The notes under the pieces were generated by a model. It had not been told where the DNA came from and ran no database searches. It worked only from the letters and a program-made list of their open reading frames with translations. Of a stretch of DNA of 64,000 nt, positions 26,301 to 37,999 are shown piece by piece. The position numbers were made by a program, and so were the translations under genes. This stretch comes from Theristus sp. LFF4_11 (taxonomy: Eukaryota; Nematoda; Chromadorea; Monhysterida; Xyalidae). The DNA lies in the NCBI GenBank assembly GCA_030248135.1, contig JASANC010005724.1, positions 1-64,000 on the forward strand, written 5' to 3'. Each line of letters starts with the position of its first letter. Within the stretch, counting starts at the first letter, position 1.

Positions 26301-29300
26301 ACAAAACATTTCAAAATTTTGCAAAATTGCTCATTTTTCAAATGTTGAAAAGTATCCGGAAAACGTATGTAAAATTTTAAAAATACAAGTGCCCAGCACT
26401 AACGGCAGGTTGCTCCCACATTGTTTTAAATTCTAACCAGGTTTAGACTAGGACTTATGAGACGGTAGCAACACGAAAACTCAAAATGACACCAAAAAGC
26501 GCCCATTTACCGACTTTAAAAACACTCCAGAAAACATGCTAAGCCTTCTTTTTGTGTCAAATCTATTCTATCATAAAGCCAACTTGTTGTCTCATTTTAA
26601 TGACGTCCAACCAAGCTCAGACTAGGACTGGTTTCATTACCGCTCTGTCGAAAATGCTAAATTTTGTCAAAAACACCCCTTGCACAAAAAATATAAAAAA
26701 TCTAGAAAAATCTAGAATTTTCAAATAAGAAAACAAAGTAAATAGCAATATACTACGGACGTGTGCGCAACTGAAAAAAATAATAAAACCGGACTCAGAC
26801 TATGACCTGTGTGAGTGCCGCGCACGAAACAATTCAAAATTTCGCAAAATCCCTTTGTTTCCCGGTGTTCGAAAGATCTTAGAAAACGTCTAATGTAAGT
26901 AAAATTTTGACAATCGAAGTGCCCAGCCTTAACGGAAGATTGCTCCCACATTGTTTTAAACCTTAACCAGGCTCAGACGAGGACTTATGAGACAGTAGTA
27001 ACACGGAAACTCAAAATGGCACCAAAAAACCATACAACTCGCAGCGTGAGTGCCTGACGAAAAAGTCAAAATTTGTGTAAATTGCTCATTTCCAACAGTG
27101 CAACAAGTGCAACAGAGTCCATAAAACTCAAAACTCTACAGATATTGGAAATTCCAACTATTCAGCATTAAAGAAAAAGTGCCGTTAGTGCTGGGCACTT
27201 GGATTTTCAAAATTTTACATAACACGTTTTCTTGAGACTTTGAAATTTTAAAATGTTTTGTGCGCGGCACTCACAAAAGTCATAGTCTGAGCCCGGTTTT
27301 TTTTCAGTTGCGCACACGTACGCAGTATATCGCTATCTACTTTGTTTTTTTATTTGAAGAGTCTATATTTTTCTGGATTTTTTTATATCTTTGTGCGAGG
27401 GGTATTTTCGACGAAATTCAGCATTCTCGACAGAGCGGCAGTGAAACCAGTTCTAGTCTGAGCTTGGTTAGACATCATTTCAATGAGACAACAAGTTGGC
27501 TTTATGATAGAATAGATTTGACACAAAAAGAAAGCTTGGCATGTTTTCTGCAGTGTTTTTAATGTCGGTAATGGGCACTTTTTGGTGTCATTTTGAGTTT
27601 CTGTGTTACTACCGTCTCATAAGTCCTAGTCTAAAGCTGGTTAGAATTTAAAACAATGTGGCCGCAACCTGCCGTTAGTGCTGGGCACTTGTATTTTTAA
27701 AATTTTACATAAGACGTCTTCCGGAGACTTTTGAACATTTGAAAAATGAGCAATTTTGCAAAATTTTGAATTGCTTTGTGCGCGGCACTTACCCAGGTCA
27801 TAGTCTGAGTCCGGTTTATTTTTTTCAGTTGCGCACACGTCCGCAGTATATCGCTATTTACTTTGTTTTTTTTATTTGAAGAGTCTATATTCTTTTGGGT
27901 TTTTTTATATTTTTTTGTGCGAGGGGTATTTTCGACAAAATTTAGCATTCTCGACAGAGCGACAGTGAAACCAGTTCTAGTCTGAGCTTGGTTGGACATC
28001 ATTTCAATGAGACAACAAGTTGGCTTTATGATAAAATAGATTTGACGCAAAAAGAAAGCTTGGCATGTTTTCTGGAGTGTTTTTAAAGTCGGTAAATGGG
28101 CGCTTTTTGGTGTCATTTTGAGTTTCCGTGTTACTACCGTCTCATAAGTCCTAGTCTGAAGCTGGTTAAAATTTAAAACAACGTGGGAGCAACCTGCCGT
28201 TAGTGCTGGGCACTTGTATTTTTAAAATTTTACATGAGACGTTTTCCGGATACTTTTCAACATTTGAAAAATGAGCAATTTTGCAAAATTTTGAAATGTT
28301 TTGTGCGCGGCACTCACACAGGTCATAGTCTGAGCCCGGTTTTATTTTTTTCAGTTGCGCACACGTCCGCAGTATATCGCTATCTACTTTGTTTTTTTAT
28401 TTGAAGAGTCTATATTTTTCTGGATTTTTTTATATTTTTTGTGCGAGGGGTATTTGCGACGAAATTTAGCATTCTCGACAGAGCGGCAGTGAAACCAGTT
28501 CTAGTCTGAGCTTGGTTGGACATCATTTCAATGAGACAACAAGTTGGCTTTATGATAAAATAGATTTGACGCAAAAAGAAAGCTTGGCATGTTTTCTGGA
28601 GTGTTTTTAAAGTCGGTAAATGGGCGCTTTTTGGTGTCATTTTGAGTTTCCGTGTTACTACCGTTTCATAAGTCCTAGTCTGAAGCTGGTTAAAATTTAA
28701 AACAACGTGGGAGCAACCTGCCGTTAGTGCTGGGCACTTGTATTTTTAAAATTTTACATGAGACGTTTTCCGAATACTTTTCAACATTTGAAAAATGAGC
28801 AATTTTGCAAAATTTTGAAATGTTTTGTGCGCGGCACTCACACAGGTCATAGTCTGAGCCCGGTTTTATTTTTTTCAGTTGCGCACACGTCCGCAGTATA
28901 TCGCTATCTACTTTGTTTTTTTATTTGAAGAGTCTATATTTTTCTGGATTTTTTTATATTTTTTGTGCGAGGCGTATTTGCGACGAAATTTAGCATTCTC
29001 GACAGAGCGGCAGTGAAACCAGTTCTAGTCTGAGCTTGGTTGGACATCATTTCAATGAGACAACAAGTTGGCTTTATGATAAAATAGATTTGACGCAAAA
29101 AGAAAGCTTGGCATGTTTTCTGGAGTGTTTTTAAAGTCGGTAAATGGGCGCTTTTTGGTGTCATTTTGAGTTTCCGTGTTACTACCGTTTCATAAGTCCT
29201 AGTCTGAAGCTGGTTAAAATTTAAAACAACGTGGGAGCAACCTGCCGTTAGTGCTGGGCACTTGTATTTTTAAAATTTTACATGAGACGTTTTCCGAATA

Positions 29301-32300
29301 CTTTTCAACATTTGAAAAATGAGCAATTTTGCAAAATTTTGAAATGTTTTGTGCGCGGCACTCACACAGGTCATAGTCTGAGCCCGGTTTTATTTTTTTC
29401 AGTTGCGCACACGTCCGCTGTATATCGCTATTTACTTTGTTTTTTTATTTGAAGAGTCTATATTTTTCTGGATTTTTTTATATTTTTTGTGCGAGGCGTA
29501 TTTTCGACGAAATTTAGCATTCTCGACAGAGCGGCAGTGAAACCAGTTCTAGTCTGAGCTTGGTTGGACGTCATTTCAATGAGACAACAAGTTGGCTTTA
29601 TGATAGAATAGATTTGACACAAAAAGAAAGCTTGGCATGTTTTCTGGAGTCTTTTTAATGTCGGTAAATGGGCACTTTTTGGTGTCATTTTGAGTTTCCG
29701 TGTTACTACCGTCTCATAAGTCCTAGTCTGAAACTGGTTAAAAATTAAAACAACGTGGGAGCAACCTGCCGTTAGTGCTGGGCACTTGTATTATTAAAAT
29801 TTTACATAAGACGTTTTCCGGAGACTTTTGAACATTTGAAAATGAGCAATTTTGCAAAATTTTGAATTGTTTTGTGCGCGGCACTTACCCAGGTCATAGT
29901 CTGAGTCTGGTTTATTTTTTTTCAGTTACGCACACGTCTCTAGCACGTTGCTATTTACTTTATTTTTTTTGTAACCCAACTATGTTTTTTAAAAAAATGA
30001 AACAATTTAAAAAATCAAGGCTATTTTTCTTCAAAAATCGGTTTTTTAGCCAAAAATAATAATTATTTTAGGCCAAAAACGTTTTTAAAACCGAAAACAA
30101 ATTCTTTGCGCCCGTGCGATCATTTTGAGTGGTCGATGACCTAATGTGACCAATGTAGGCGCAAAAAAATGGCCCGCATCATGGCAACATTCCCGTGTCG
30201 GCAGTGACGGGACCCTGGATTTTAGCGACGTGTGTTACCGTGGGTGTGCGGGGGTGCCGTGATCCCCTAAAACCCGATAACCCCCCAACGACGAATCCAC
30301 GAGACGACGAATCCATTTCAATGGTGTTGCCCGCCGTTTGCGCACTGAAGCAGCGCATCGAACAAGTCGATGCGAGTGGCATTGGTACGACGAAAAAAAC
30401 GCTGCTGACCAGCATCGACACACGCTTCCGTGCGCTTTTCCACAACGGGCCACGTACGTTGATCCGCGATTCAAGAATACTGCAGTCGTCTTCGAAAATG
30501 AAGGCGTTATTCGTTGTGAACTACTTCACATTGCAAAGAAAATCTTGAAACGACCGGAGACGCCCACAAACTGCGACGATACATCCGAGATCGCGAACAA
30601 CGACGATGACGAAAGTGAACGCGAGCCCCAAACCAAAAAAGAAACCGACTGGCCTCTACGGAGGCATTGAGTTTCACGCTGCGCGACCGCGCAACCCGTC
30701 AGGCGAATCCAATCTTGAAGACGAACTGCGCGGCGAAATGAATATGTACGAGTCGGATGATTTTATCGACGAACCAGACAAAAGTTACCTAATGCTAGAC
30801 TTTTGGCGGCTGAACTCGTCTAAATACCCCAAACTATCGACAATCGCGCGCAGTACCTGGCATCGCCACCAACAGGCGTGGCAAGCGAACGAATGTTCTC
30901 TGAAGCCAGGCAGGTGTTTGTGTACAGCCGATCTCGTCTGTCAACTCAAAACGCCGAAAAGGTCATGTTTCTGAATGGAGTGTTGCCAGCACTTGATTAT
31001 CCCTATGCGATGTGAATTTTGTCAATTGTTGTTGTAATTTTTGGTTGGTTCATGTGCTGTGTCTTGCTGACTTTGTTTCTGTGTCTGTGCTGTTTTATGC
31101 TAAAAATGTGATGAAGAAGCGACGAAATGTGCGTAGATGTTTTTTAGACATAAAAAGGCCATTCCGGTCCGGATTCCGGCAATTTTTGCCGGATCCGCCC
31201 GGCCGGAATGGGCTTTTGCCGGATCCGGCCCGGATTCCGGCAAATTTGCCGGATCCATCCCTATGAGTACCCCTGATTATGCCTATAAAGGTCGTTTTAA
31301 GGGTGCGGAAGTTAATAAACCCTAGATTTTTTGCGATTTTTCGCAAAGTGTGCCTTTTTAGCCCTACCGTATCTCGTTGTTGCACAGTTTCTAGAACCTC
31401 ACACAGTATTCACGTGAAAGATCTTGCGGAGTTCTTCAAGGCCCTGTATCAATGAGCCCTTGCAAGGGGGTCCTGAATCGCTACGACGCTAGTTAAAATT
31501 ACTTTTTTGAAAAATACGCTATTTTTCGAAACCATTTTTAAGCTCATAAACACAAATTTTTGATTTTCATTCCCGAGTTTCATTGATTTCATTGAGTTCC
31601 CGAATGCGCTGAATCCATATCCGTAGTCAAATTATACAAATTATAGACTTATAGCCCAATTTTACCCAGTTGGGTAAAAACTGACACTTTCAGTTGTTTG
31701 TTTGAAACTTACATCATGAATGGTACTGCGTTTCTCCGATGCTTGAGATTGATGAATTCAAGTCTGTTGTCATGCACCGGGACCAGTGTTTTAACCTAAA
31801 AGGGTAAATACTTATGGGCTTGCCTTATTATAGGCCTTTTTGCCTTTTGTGGAAAGCAAGGCTTGTAAAGGTTAAAAGGGTACATTTACCCTTATGTTTT
31901 TGCCCCACTTTTTACCTTTTTGGGTTAAAACACTAGTCTCGGAACATGACAGCAGACCTGAATTCATCAATCTCAAGCATCAGAGCAACGATATACCATT
32001 CAGAATGTAAGTTTCAAACAATCAACTGAAAGTGTCAGTTTTTACCCAACTGTGTAAAATTGATATAAATAAAAAACACCAGTTTTAAAAACCAAAAACT
32101 TCAGCGGCGTAGAAAACTCCTGAGGACAAATTAACAACAATTTACAAGTCTCGTTCAAACACAAAAAGAAAAACGTTTACAGAAAGACCACAATAAAGAT
32201 TGTTTTATCCATTTATAAGGGTTAATAATGGGTCAGATATGGCTTCAGCGCATTTGGGAACTCCTAGGAAGTGGTTTTAAATATTGTTTCAAACTTATTT

Positions 32301-33580
32301 GTTACTATGAAACGAAAACCTCTGAAAACAGCAAAAAACCATGTTTTTACCCATTTTTGGGAGAGAAAGTGGTCCGTTACAAAATATAATAACGGATTCA
32401 AGCACAGCAGCTGTAAAGCTATTAAAAATAGTTTTTTAAATCAAAATCCACACTTAAAATTAGAAATTAAAACAAAAAACTACTGGAAAACGCAAAAAAA
32501 ATGTGTTTTTGCCCAATTTTTGGGCAAAAAATGCCTGGGACAAAAATCTAAAATCAAATTCGAATTCAGCGATTACGAAAACCCCCTGTAGAACCAAAAC
32601 TGAAAATCAAAAATTTGTGTTTATAGCTCAAAAAATGTTTTTAAAAAATAGCATAATTTTTCAAAAGTAATTTTTAACTAGCGTCGTAGCGACTCAGGGA
32701 CCCCCTTGCAAGGGGTCATTGATACAGGGCCTTTAGGAACTCCGCAAGATCTTTCACGTGAATACTGTGTGAGGTTCCAGAAATCTTTCACGTGAATACT
32801 GTGTGAGGTTCCAGAAACTGTGCAACGAGATACGGTAGGGCTAAAAAGGTACACTTTGCGAAAAATCGCAAAATCGATGGTTTTTTAACTTCCGCGCCCT
32901 AAAAACCTTTATAGGCATAATCAGGGGTACTCAGAGGGTAAACCTGAAGCGCCTTGATTAATAGAATGTCCCTGCACCCTTGGTTCAAAAACTTTTCCAT
33001 GTAGCGCTAGACCCCCCATTCTTTTTTGCAAACGGTCGGTGTTAACCCTCGAATTTCGTTAAAAAAACAATACGTTAAAAACCAACCGTTTATAAATTTT
33101 CAAACAGACTGGACGATAGATAACCACTGCCCTGTCGACGCTCAACAACGCAATTGACCAGTTGCACACGAAATCAGCGGTGTGCGATGTGAAAGTTATC
33201 AGTTTACAACCAAGTTCGTTTTTGTAGATGGTGATATGCAGTTTGTATTCAATGACCGTAATGAACGCGCACACCAGAAATACACTTCCACTGATGGCCA
33301 TCGTCTTTAAATGAATGCTAGAGCTGCACCGTCTCAAACGTTCGTTCATTGAGATCAACGTTAAACTCAATGCGTTTCCGAGGATGCCGCCAATGCACAC
33401 CACCACGATGAATACGCACATGACATTGTTGATAAGAAACCGCCAACTGGCAGAGATTCCATCGCTGAACTCGGTTTTATTGTCAGATGCAGGTCCACGA
33501 ATATCCTTCACCGACTTTGTTTGATTATAATATTCAACAGTAAAATTCGTCACCGTTGATAAAAGATTCGAAAAAGCCAT
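23325..33580 (-). CDS. Rhodopsin-family (class A) GPCR, peptide-receptor type, two coding exons
   Basis: Exon 1 runs 33580 to 33087 on the minus strand from an ATG and ends in phase 2 at a GTTGGT donor. Exon 2 runs 24330 to 23325 after a CTTCAG acceptor. Joined they give 499 residues. The N-terminus has three N-glycosylation sequons (N12, N19, N34). TM1 is at about 48-72 with the conserved N69 in GN, and TM2 at about 90-112. C125 sits 25 residues before R150 of a DR(A) motif, the exact class A spacing, and C198 is the likely disulphide partner in loop 2. TM4 is at about 170-190 and TM5 at 217-236. The third cytoplasmic loop is unusually long (about 175 residues) with a poly-N/D/K run. TM6 (413-435) carries LNAPFY, and TM7 (447-471) carries NLYVF where NPxxY is expected. 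Cysteines at 481, 490 and 492 could be palmitoylated. It should be a plasma-membrane receptor signalling through G proteins. The ligand cannot be inferred, though a neuropeptide is the likeliest class. The splice crosses an 8,756-bp intron. Confidence 0.85.
25432..30217. mobile_element. 4.8-kb fold-back element with internal ~524-bp repeat array, inserted in hAT copy 1
   Basis: The terminal inverted repeats start CAGGGTCCCGTCACTGCC and extend at least 90 bp (through GACACGGGAATGTTGCCATG, ATGATGCGGGCC). The flanking 8-bp duplication is GATTTTAG (25424-25431 and 30218-30225). hAT copy 2 has the single uninterrupted GATTTTAG at the matching place, which proves both ends. Between the ends lie about three repeat units in one orientation (25.7-27.1 kb) and about six in the opposite orientation (27.18-29.9 kb), spaced 486-529 bp and mostly 524 bp. 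Units share GTGCCCAGCACTAACGGCAG and GCGCACACGTC words. No transposase is present. The 8-bp duplication and CAGGG terminus suggest mobilisation by a hAT-type transposase. Confidence 0.9.
27180..29900. repeat. Tandem array of ~524-bp units (reverse-orientation arm)
   Basis: The word CGTTAGTGCTGGGCACTT recurs at about 27184, 27670, 28199, 28723, 29247 and 29771, giving successive spacings of about 486, 529, 524, 524 and 524 bp. The three 524-bp steps are nearly identical in sequence and therefore recent. A 76-codon open frame inside each unit also repeats every 524 bp (minus strand, starts at 28640, 29164 and 29688). It is a by-product of the array: it lacks recognisable protein features. Confidence 0.88.
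30322..31015 (+). pseudogene. hAT transposase C-terminal fragment, copy 1
   Basis: Read across frames, this stretch carries ALKQRIEQVDASG, then VDPRFKNTAVVFENEG (equivalent of the hAT LDPRFK block). It continues with DFWRLNSSKYPKL and the dimerisation (hATC) signature around ASERMFSEARQVF, RLSTQNAEKVMFLNG. These blocks lie in different frames, and the insertion upstream separates it from the 5' end, so no functional protein is made. In a complete hAT transposase this region follows the RNase H-like catalytic core. Confidence 0.8.
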
Positions 33581-36500
33581 GTTTTTGGTCTGACAAGCTG
33601 ACGCGCAGTTCTACTTGTAGTTGTACATCCAATCTTTTTTCGAATGTCCACATGCAAACCAATATGCCATTAATGTCATATACTTGCAATATACAGCGAT
33701 GTTGCTTCTCGTCTGTGTGGCCTTGACGCGACAAAATTCGTTATTGATATTATCAATATTTAGATTACTGCTTCTGCAGCTCGCATAGCACTATTGATGT
33801 GAAAATGAAAGCAGGCGTTGATGGTTTCCTGCAAAGCAATTTTTAGGCTACAATGCTGCTTATTGCTGCTTGCTCTATGGCAGTTTTTAGGATGGATCTA
33901 ACACTCACTAATAATGATTTGCTGGGAACGCGCTTTTTGCAATAACCTACCAATTTTTAACGCTTGCATGACACCGATGATAATCAACGTACAATTATTG
34001 AACTTAGTCGCGTACACCCGTACAAACAGCATCAATAACGCTTGGCTGGTTTACTTTATGGTTCACGAGCACAGACTTTCAGAAATAGATTGTTGTCGCA
34101 CGCACAGGCATTTCAGCTGCATTCAACCTGTGTGACGCCGGTTGTCACGTAACATTTCGGATAATTTGTGTGCTCACATGTTGTATGCACAGCACAGTGT
34201 ACGACTTGTTGAAATGTGCGATCCGTTTGATTATAATTGCAGCAACGCATGCACGTGGAAAAAGCCGTTGCAAAAACCACGGAGACACAAAACCGTGCAA
34301 ATATAAAGAACATCGTATTATTGACAAAAAAAAACTTCAACGCTCAGAATTTCTACGTTGCTAGACGAATATATGCAATTGAAACAGACGCTGACATTCG
34401 ATACTCTATGCGTGCGCTTTCCTTTTTGGGTAAACTTGTTCGTTCAAATTGAAAACATATTTGAGCACTGGACGTCAGCTTTGCGAAACCCTGCAGAACG
34501 TGAACGCAGACGTCGCACAAAAAACTATTGAAGTAAATTTCATAGACCGTCATCACCGTGATGTACATATCTAGATACCTACATACATACATGCAGTTCA
34601 TACATAATGGTAAAGCTCGTATGCGCAGCTGAGCGTCCTTGTGAACCTTCTGTGACGCGGCAGTGTGTATTTAAACTGGGGTTGGCACCGGAGAAAAATA
34701 CAGAATGTAAGATAAAATACCGCGCAGTGCGCATCATAAAGAAGCACGTACAATGTGTTCAGTCAGCATGCTCAAAAACGTCGTTTTCTTATGGCAGCAA
34801 ACAAGTGTGTGTCCAAAAGTTGCCTGAAAAGATTATAGCGCCGTTATATTTTTCTGCTAGCTGACAGGCGCATTCATACTATGTGCGGCCAAAAACAAGT
34901 TTCTGGAAAATTGGTGATGGCGCACAAGATGCGGAGTTTGGAGTTTCATTTAGTATGAAGGAGACCTCACTAGCAAACGTGTGCAAATGCATGCACTATG
35001 CCTCCCATGAGAGCGATTGTTCGTTCCTTCGTTTCATTTTTTCTCCAAGTGCATGCGCCGCGGGTTGGCCGATACCGATTTTCAGACAGCTGAATAATCG
35101 CTAACAATGTACTTTCCACTTTCAACAACAATAAAACAGTTTTTTACTTTAAAAACTTTGGATTTTACACTATTTCAATAATCTTTTATGATGAAATTTT
35201 TTGAGAACGATATGACGTTTTATGCCCATACACCCAACGACAGTTACGAAACAATAATAAGAACTTTGTCCTGATTAATCCGCAATACTGTGGCATAGAA
35301 TAATTTAAAAGGTGTGGACGACGTTGTGGCAGCATTTGCAAATGAAATCGGTCTCATGTTTTACTACAGGTCGCAACAACTTTACAACTTACAACTTACA
35401 GTTTAAAAGTTGACAACCCCTATTTTAACCGAAGACCGAAGGTGTCTGTAGTGGTGTTCTGTAACAGAATCCCCAATGAATCCACGTCAATCCAACAAAA
35501 AACATTTCTGTATTTCCTTTTAAATCACAATTCACAGAATACATAGTTTGTATCGATAAAAGCTAAATTATACATTTAATAACCATTACTCAACTGCAAG
35601 TTTAGGTCAATCTTCTTAGTACTTCCAATTTATTCTAAACGGGATCATAAACGCTTTTTAGTATACTACATTTCAATTTTTCATTTTGTTCCAACAACGA
35701 TGTCAGTTTGTGTTACAATGTAGTTACTGTGTGACTATAAAAAATTGTCGCCAAACATTCATCGGCACACACATCAAGAAGCGTTCAACCGTAATAACAA
35801 AACACACAAATCCAGCAGACGTCAGGCCAAATAGCAGCGCTTGTCCATCAGAACATGCCATCACCAATTTCAAAGATGACACAAAACTGCATGCCGGTAC
35901 GCTGTAACGGTTGTCATCACTTGCACTTTTTCGGTGTCCATCTAGTACCTAGTGTCTCCTGCGCACTTCTTATCGCATCACAGGACACAAAGAAAACGCA
36001 CTTTATGCATGCATGTCTCGCGCGCGGCGCCAAACGCCTCATGCGGTAAAACGCCCCAGAATGCCAATTTTTGTGAAGTTTATCAAAAAGAACATAAAAA
36101 GAACATACATGTATATCACCATGCATTTACAAGAATTACCGAAAATTCCGAAAAAATACTGAGCGCTTCATTGAACATGTGCAGATGTACAAACGGTGCT
36201 GAATGCGCATCACATCTTTCCGCACTAATGTGTTTTCTTTTTTTATTTCAGTACATACGATAAAATGACTTCACCTAAAATTAAACAACCGTTTAACAAC
36301 AAACTAATTTCCGACAATTCCCACAACCAACAAAATCTTCGGAAAGTGAGATAAGATAAATTATTACACGGTACATTCTTTTGTTGTCCAAATACATAGT
36401 AAACGACAACACAAAGATTAAGATCATTACTTCACGACGTCTTGCAGATAAACAATGAATTGATGATAGACGTACTAAAATGACATGTCACTTTTGTTTT

Positions 36501-36616
36501 TTTTGTTTTCTCAAATATATTGTGACAGTTATGTACATGCAATTGAACCTGGCAATTCAATATTACAATTACATGTACTTGTAGCATTTGAACTTTTTTG
36601 TCAACGAAGTATACTG
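33581..36616. other. Non-coding stretch upstream of the GPCR
   Basis: About 3 kb 5' of the GPCR start codon on the minus strand. It presumably holds its promoter and 5' untranslated region, though no element could be pinned down. Open frames of 60-103 codons occur on both strands without recognisable domains. One ATG frame at 34607-34864 (+) has seven cysteines but no signal peptide and is treated as chance. No mobile element with clear ends was seen. Confidence 0.5.
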
Positions 36617-37220
36617 CAGGGGTGGCGGAGAACTGAGGGATGGAGGACTGAGGCCCGGCGAACTGGTCACAGCTCTCAGTCACAAACGCAGGCGGAGAAC
36701 TGAGGGAAGGAGGACTGAGGCCCGATAATTGGTCACCAAATGCGTTATTTGTTTTGCTCCCTATACCTATTCAAGTTTAGATGATTAAAATGATCAGATA
36801 AAAAGTAGCCACAGAATTTAAACTGGTCCAAAATAAAGTACTAGGGTTGACAAAAATCGCCATTTTGTTAAACCAAGTTTGTGCCAAATCAATCAGTGAT
36901 TCATAAGAACTACCTTTGATGTGCTAACGCCTCCCGAATGACCCCCAAATGGTGGCATTTTCTAGATTTTATTTCGGTGACTTCATTGTTAAGCAAACCA
37001 TTGCCACACATGATTACACTGCAATGCATTGCTTTTTGAGTGTTCAATTTTTTAACGTTGAGTGCAATGGAAATGTTTTTTACTTAAAACGTTTAAATGT
37101 ATCTCAATTACACACGTCTAAAAAACACACGTGTAATCAGAAAAACCTGTGGGACTCAATCATCCACTGATGGCGCATGCGTGGGACTCAGTTCTCTGGG
37201 CCTCAGTCCTCCGTTGTCAG
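36617..37220. mobile_element. Inverted-repeat element with GGAGGACTGAGGCCC termini
   Basis: The left end carries two tandem 67-bp units starting GGCGGAGAACTGAGGG (36624 and 36691), each with GGAGGACTGAGGCCC. The right end (about 37170-37220) carries the inverted form: GGGACTCAGTTCTC, GGGCCTCAGTCCTCCG, then TTGTCAG. About 450 bp of AT-rich, non-coding sequence lies between. The extreme ends CAGG...TCAG are only tentative, and no target duplication was identified. Confidence 0.5.
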
Positions 37221-37578
37221 GTAATGCAATTCATCGCCGCGTTTAGTGAAACCAGTTCAGTTTAATCAGTTCTGCGTTTTACCCTGGTTTTACCTAAATA
37301 TTAATTCTTTTTGATTTGTCCAGAAATGCTCGCTTAAGCCCTAGGCCACAAATAATTTGGTTATTAGTTGCATATGTTTGTGTTGTGACAGCGTTATTAT
37401 GTGAATTGAAACGACATTGTAACTGCAGCTTTCTGGAAGAAAAAAAAACTGAAAAATAAACCAGTCTAGACTACTGCATTATTCGTCTCATCATAATTCA
37501 CTGATTGTGTCAGTCGTAGCCCGGAAACACAAAACTGACATTATTCATCGGGTTCCAGGAAATTGAATAAAACAAAAA

Positions 37579-37999
37579 ATGGTTTATTTCGCAACATTAG
37601 GCAAGTTTTTTTATTGATTTAATCTATTTTGTGCTTTAACATATTTTGACAATTGTTTTACAACTGGTTTTTTCAGTTTTCACGGTTTTGGTACTGCACA
37701 CTCACGGGTTTGTGATGCGCTATCCCCGTTTGGAAGGTCTGAACAAACTATCTTTACCGTTTAACGGATTCCAAGGCGATGCCATGCACAACATTGGACT
37801 GCAACAGAACGGTCACGTGCATATGCCACTATATCAGGTCGGTGTTAATCCACCAGCAATGTTCAAAAACGCTGCAGCTACCGTGAACGATCCCAAAACC
37901 GCGCATTTTACTCGAACTGGCCGAGCAATCGTTAAACTACAACAAGCACATTGGTATCAGCCGTTTTTTGTTCGACCATTCATGAAGCATCATCACTGA
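37579..37999 (+). CDS. Small secreted protein (114 aa), two exons joined across a GC-AG intron
   Basis: Exon 1 is 37579-37600 (ATG to TTAG), followed by donor GCAAGT. The intron is 37601-37676 and ends in TTTTTTCAG. Exon 2 is 37677-37999 (TGA). The join is in phase 1 and gives an N-terminus MVYFATLVFTVLVLHTHG, a textbook signal peptide: short start, 12-15 hydrophobic residues, then small/polar residues. The remaining ~95 residues are rich in H, N, Q and P, contain no cysteine, and end in KHHH. No transmembrane segment follows, so secretion is expected. Possible basic processing sites are few (single R and K, no clear KR pairs), so it is not an obvious multi-copy neuropeptide precursor. The family is not recognised. 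The GC-AG reading is favoured because exon 2 alone lacks an ATG before its hydrophobic part, and AG|GCAAGT is the known form of GC donors. Confidence 0.6.

Larger units (their letters stand above)
24960..31263 (+). mobile_element. hAT-type DNA transposon copy 1 (degenerate, interrupted)
   Basis: The ends are TAGGGATGGA and TCCATCCCTA with exact 8-bp target duplications TGAGTACC at 24952-24959 and 31264-31271, as known for hAT elements. Subterminal regions are dense in CCGGATTCCGG / CCGGATCCGG words. Without the inserted element (25432-30217 plus one 8-bp duplication) the copy is about 1.51 kb and collinear with copy 2 (41478-42967). It keeps only the C-terminal part of a transposase, in broken frames between about 30322 and 31015. 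The N-terminal zinc finger and most of the catalytic core are absent, so it is non-autonomous. Confidence 0.92.
24930..32961. mobile_element. Fold-back element with long inverted arms, possible TTAA duplication, split by a hAT insertion
   Basis: The left arm (24934-24959 continued at 31272 to about 31640) is the inverted copy of 32958 back to about 32220. Shared blocks include GGTTTACCC, GAGTACCCCTGATTATGCC, TCACGTGAATACTGTGTGAG, CGTCGTAGCGACT and CGCATTTGGGAACTC. The palindrome continues inward through GGTAAAAACTGACACTTTC and the GATTGATGAATTCA block (about 31640-32060). It therefore folds almost completely, with arms of roughly 800 bp. TTAA stands immediately outside both candidate ends (24930-24933 and 32958-32961). 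That would fit a piggyBac-type non-autonomous element, but the outermost bases are poorly conserved. No coding frame belongs to it. The right arm carries a local 40-bp tandem duplication (TTTCACGTGAATACTGTGTG, twice, 32750-32815). Confidence 0.75.
24331..33086 (-). other. 8.76-kb intron of the GPCR gene, mostly nested mobile elements
   Basis: The intron interrupts the codon for R165, just before TM4. Reading on the minus strand the donor is GTTGGT and the acceptor is CTGTTGCTTCAG. About 92% of the interval (24930-32961) is a fold-back element that contains a hAT element, which in turn contains another fold-back element. The remaining host sequence at 24331-24929 includes a small imperfect palindrome built around CTGGCGTTTC / GAAACGCCAG (about 24560-24815). 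That palindrome may itself be an old element remnant. Confidence 0.8.

Noticed and set aside
34607..34864. 85-codon ATG frame with seven cysteines, considered as a cysteine-rich secreted peptide
   Set aside because: No hydrophobic signal peptide follows the ATG, the cysteines show no recognisable spacing, and frames of this length are common by chance here.
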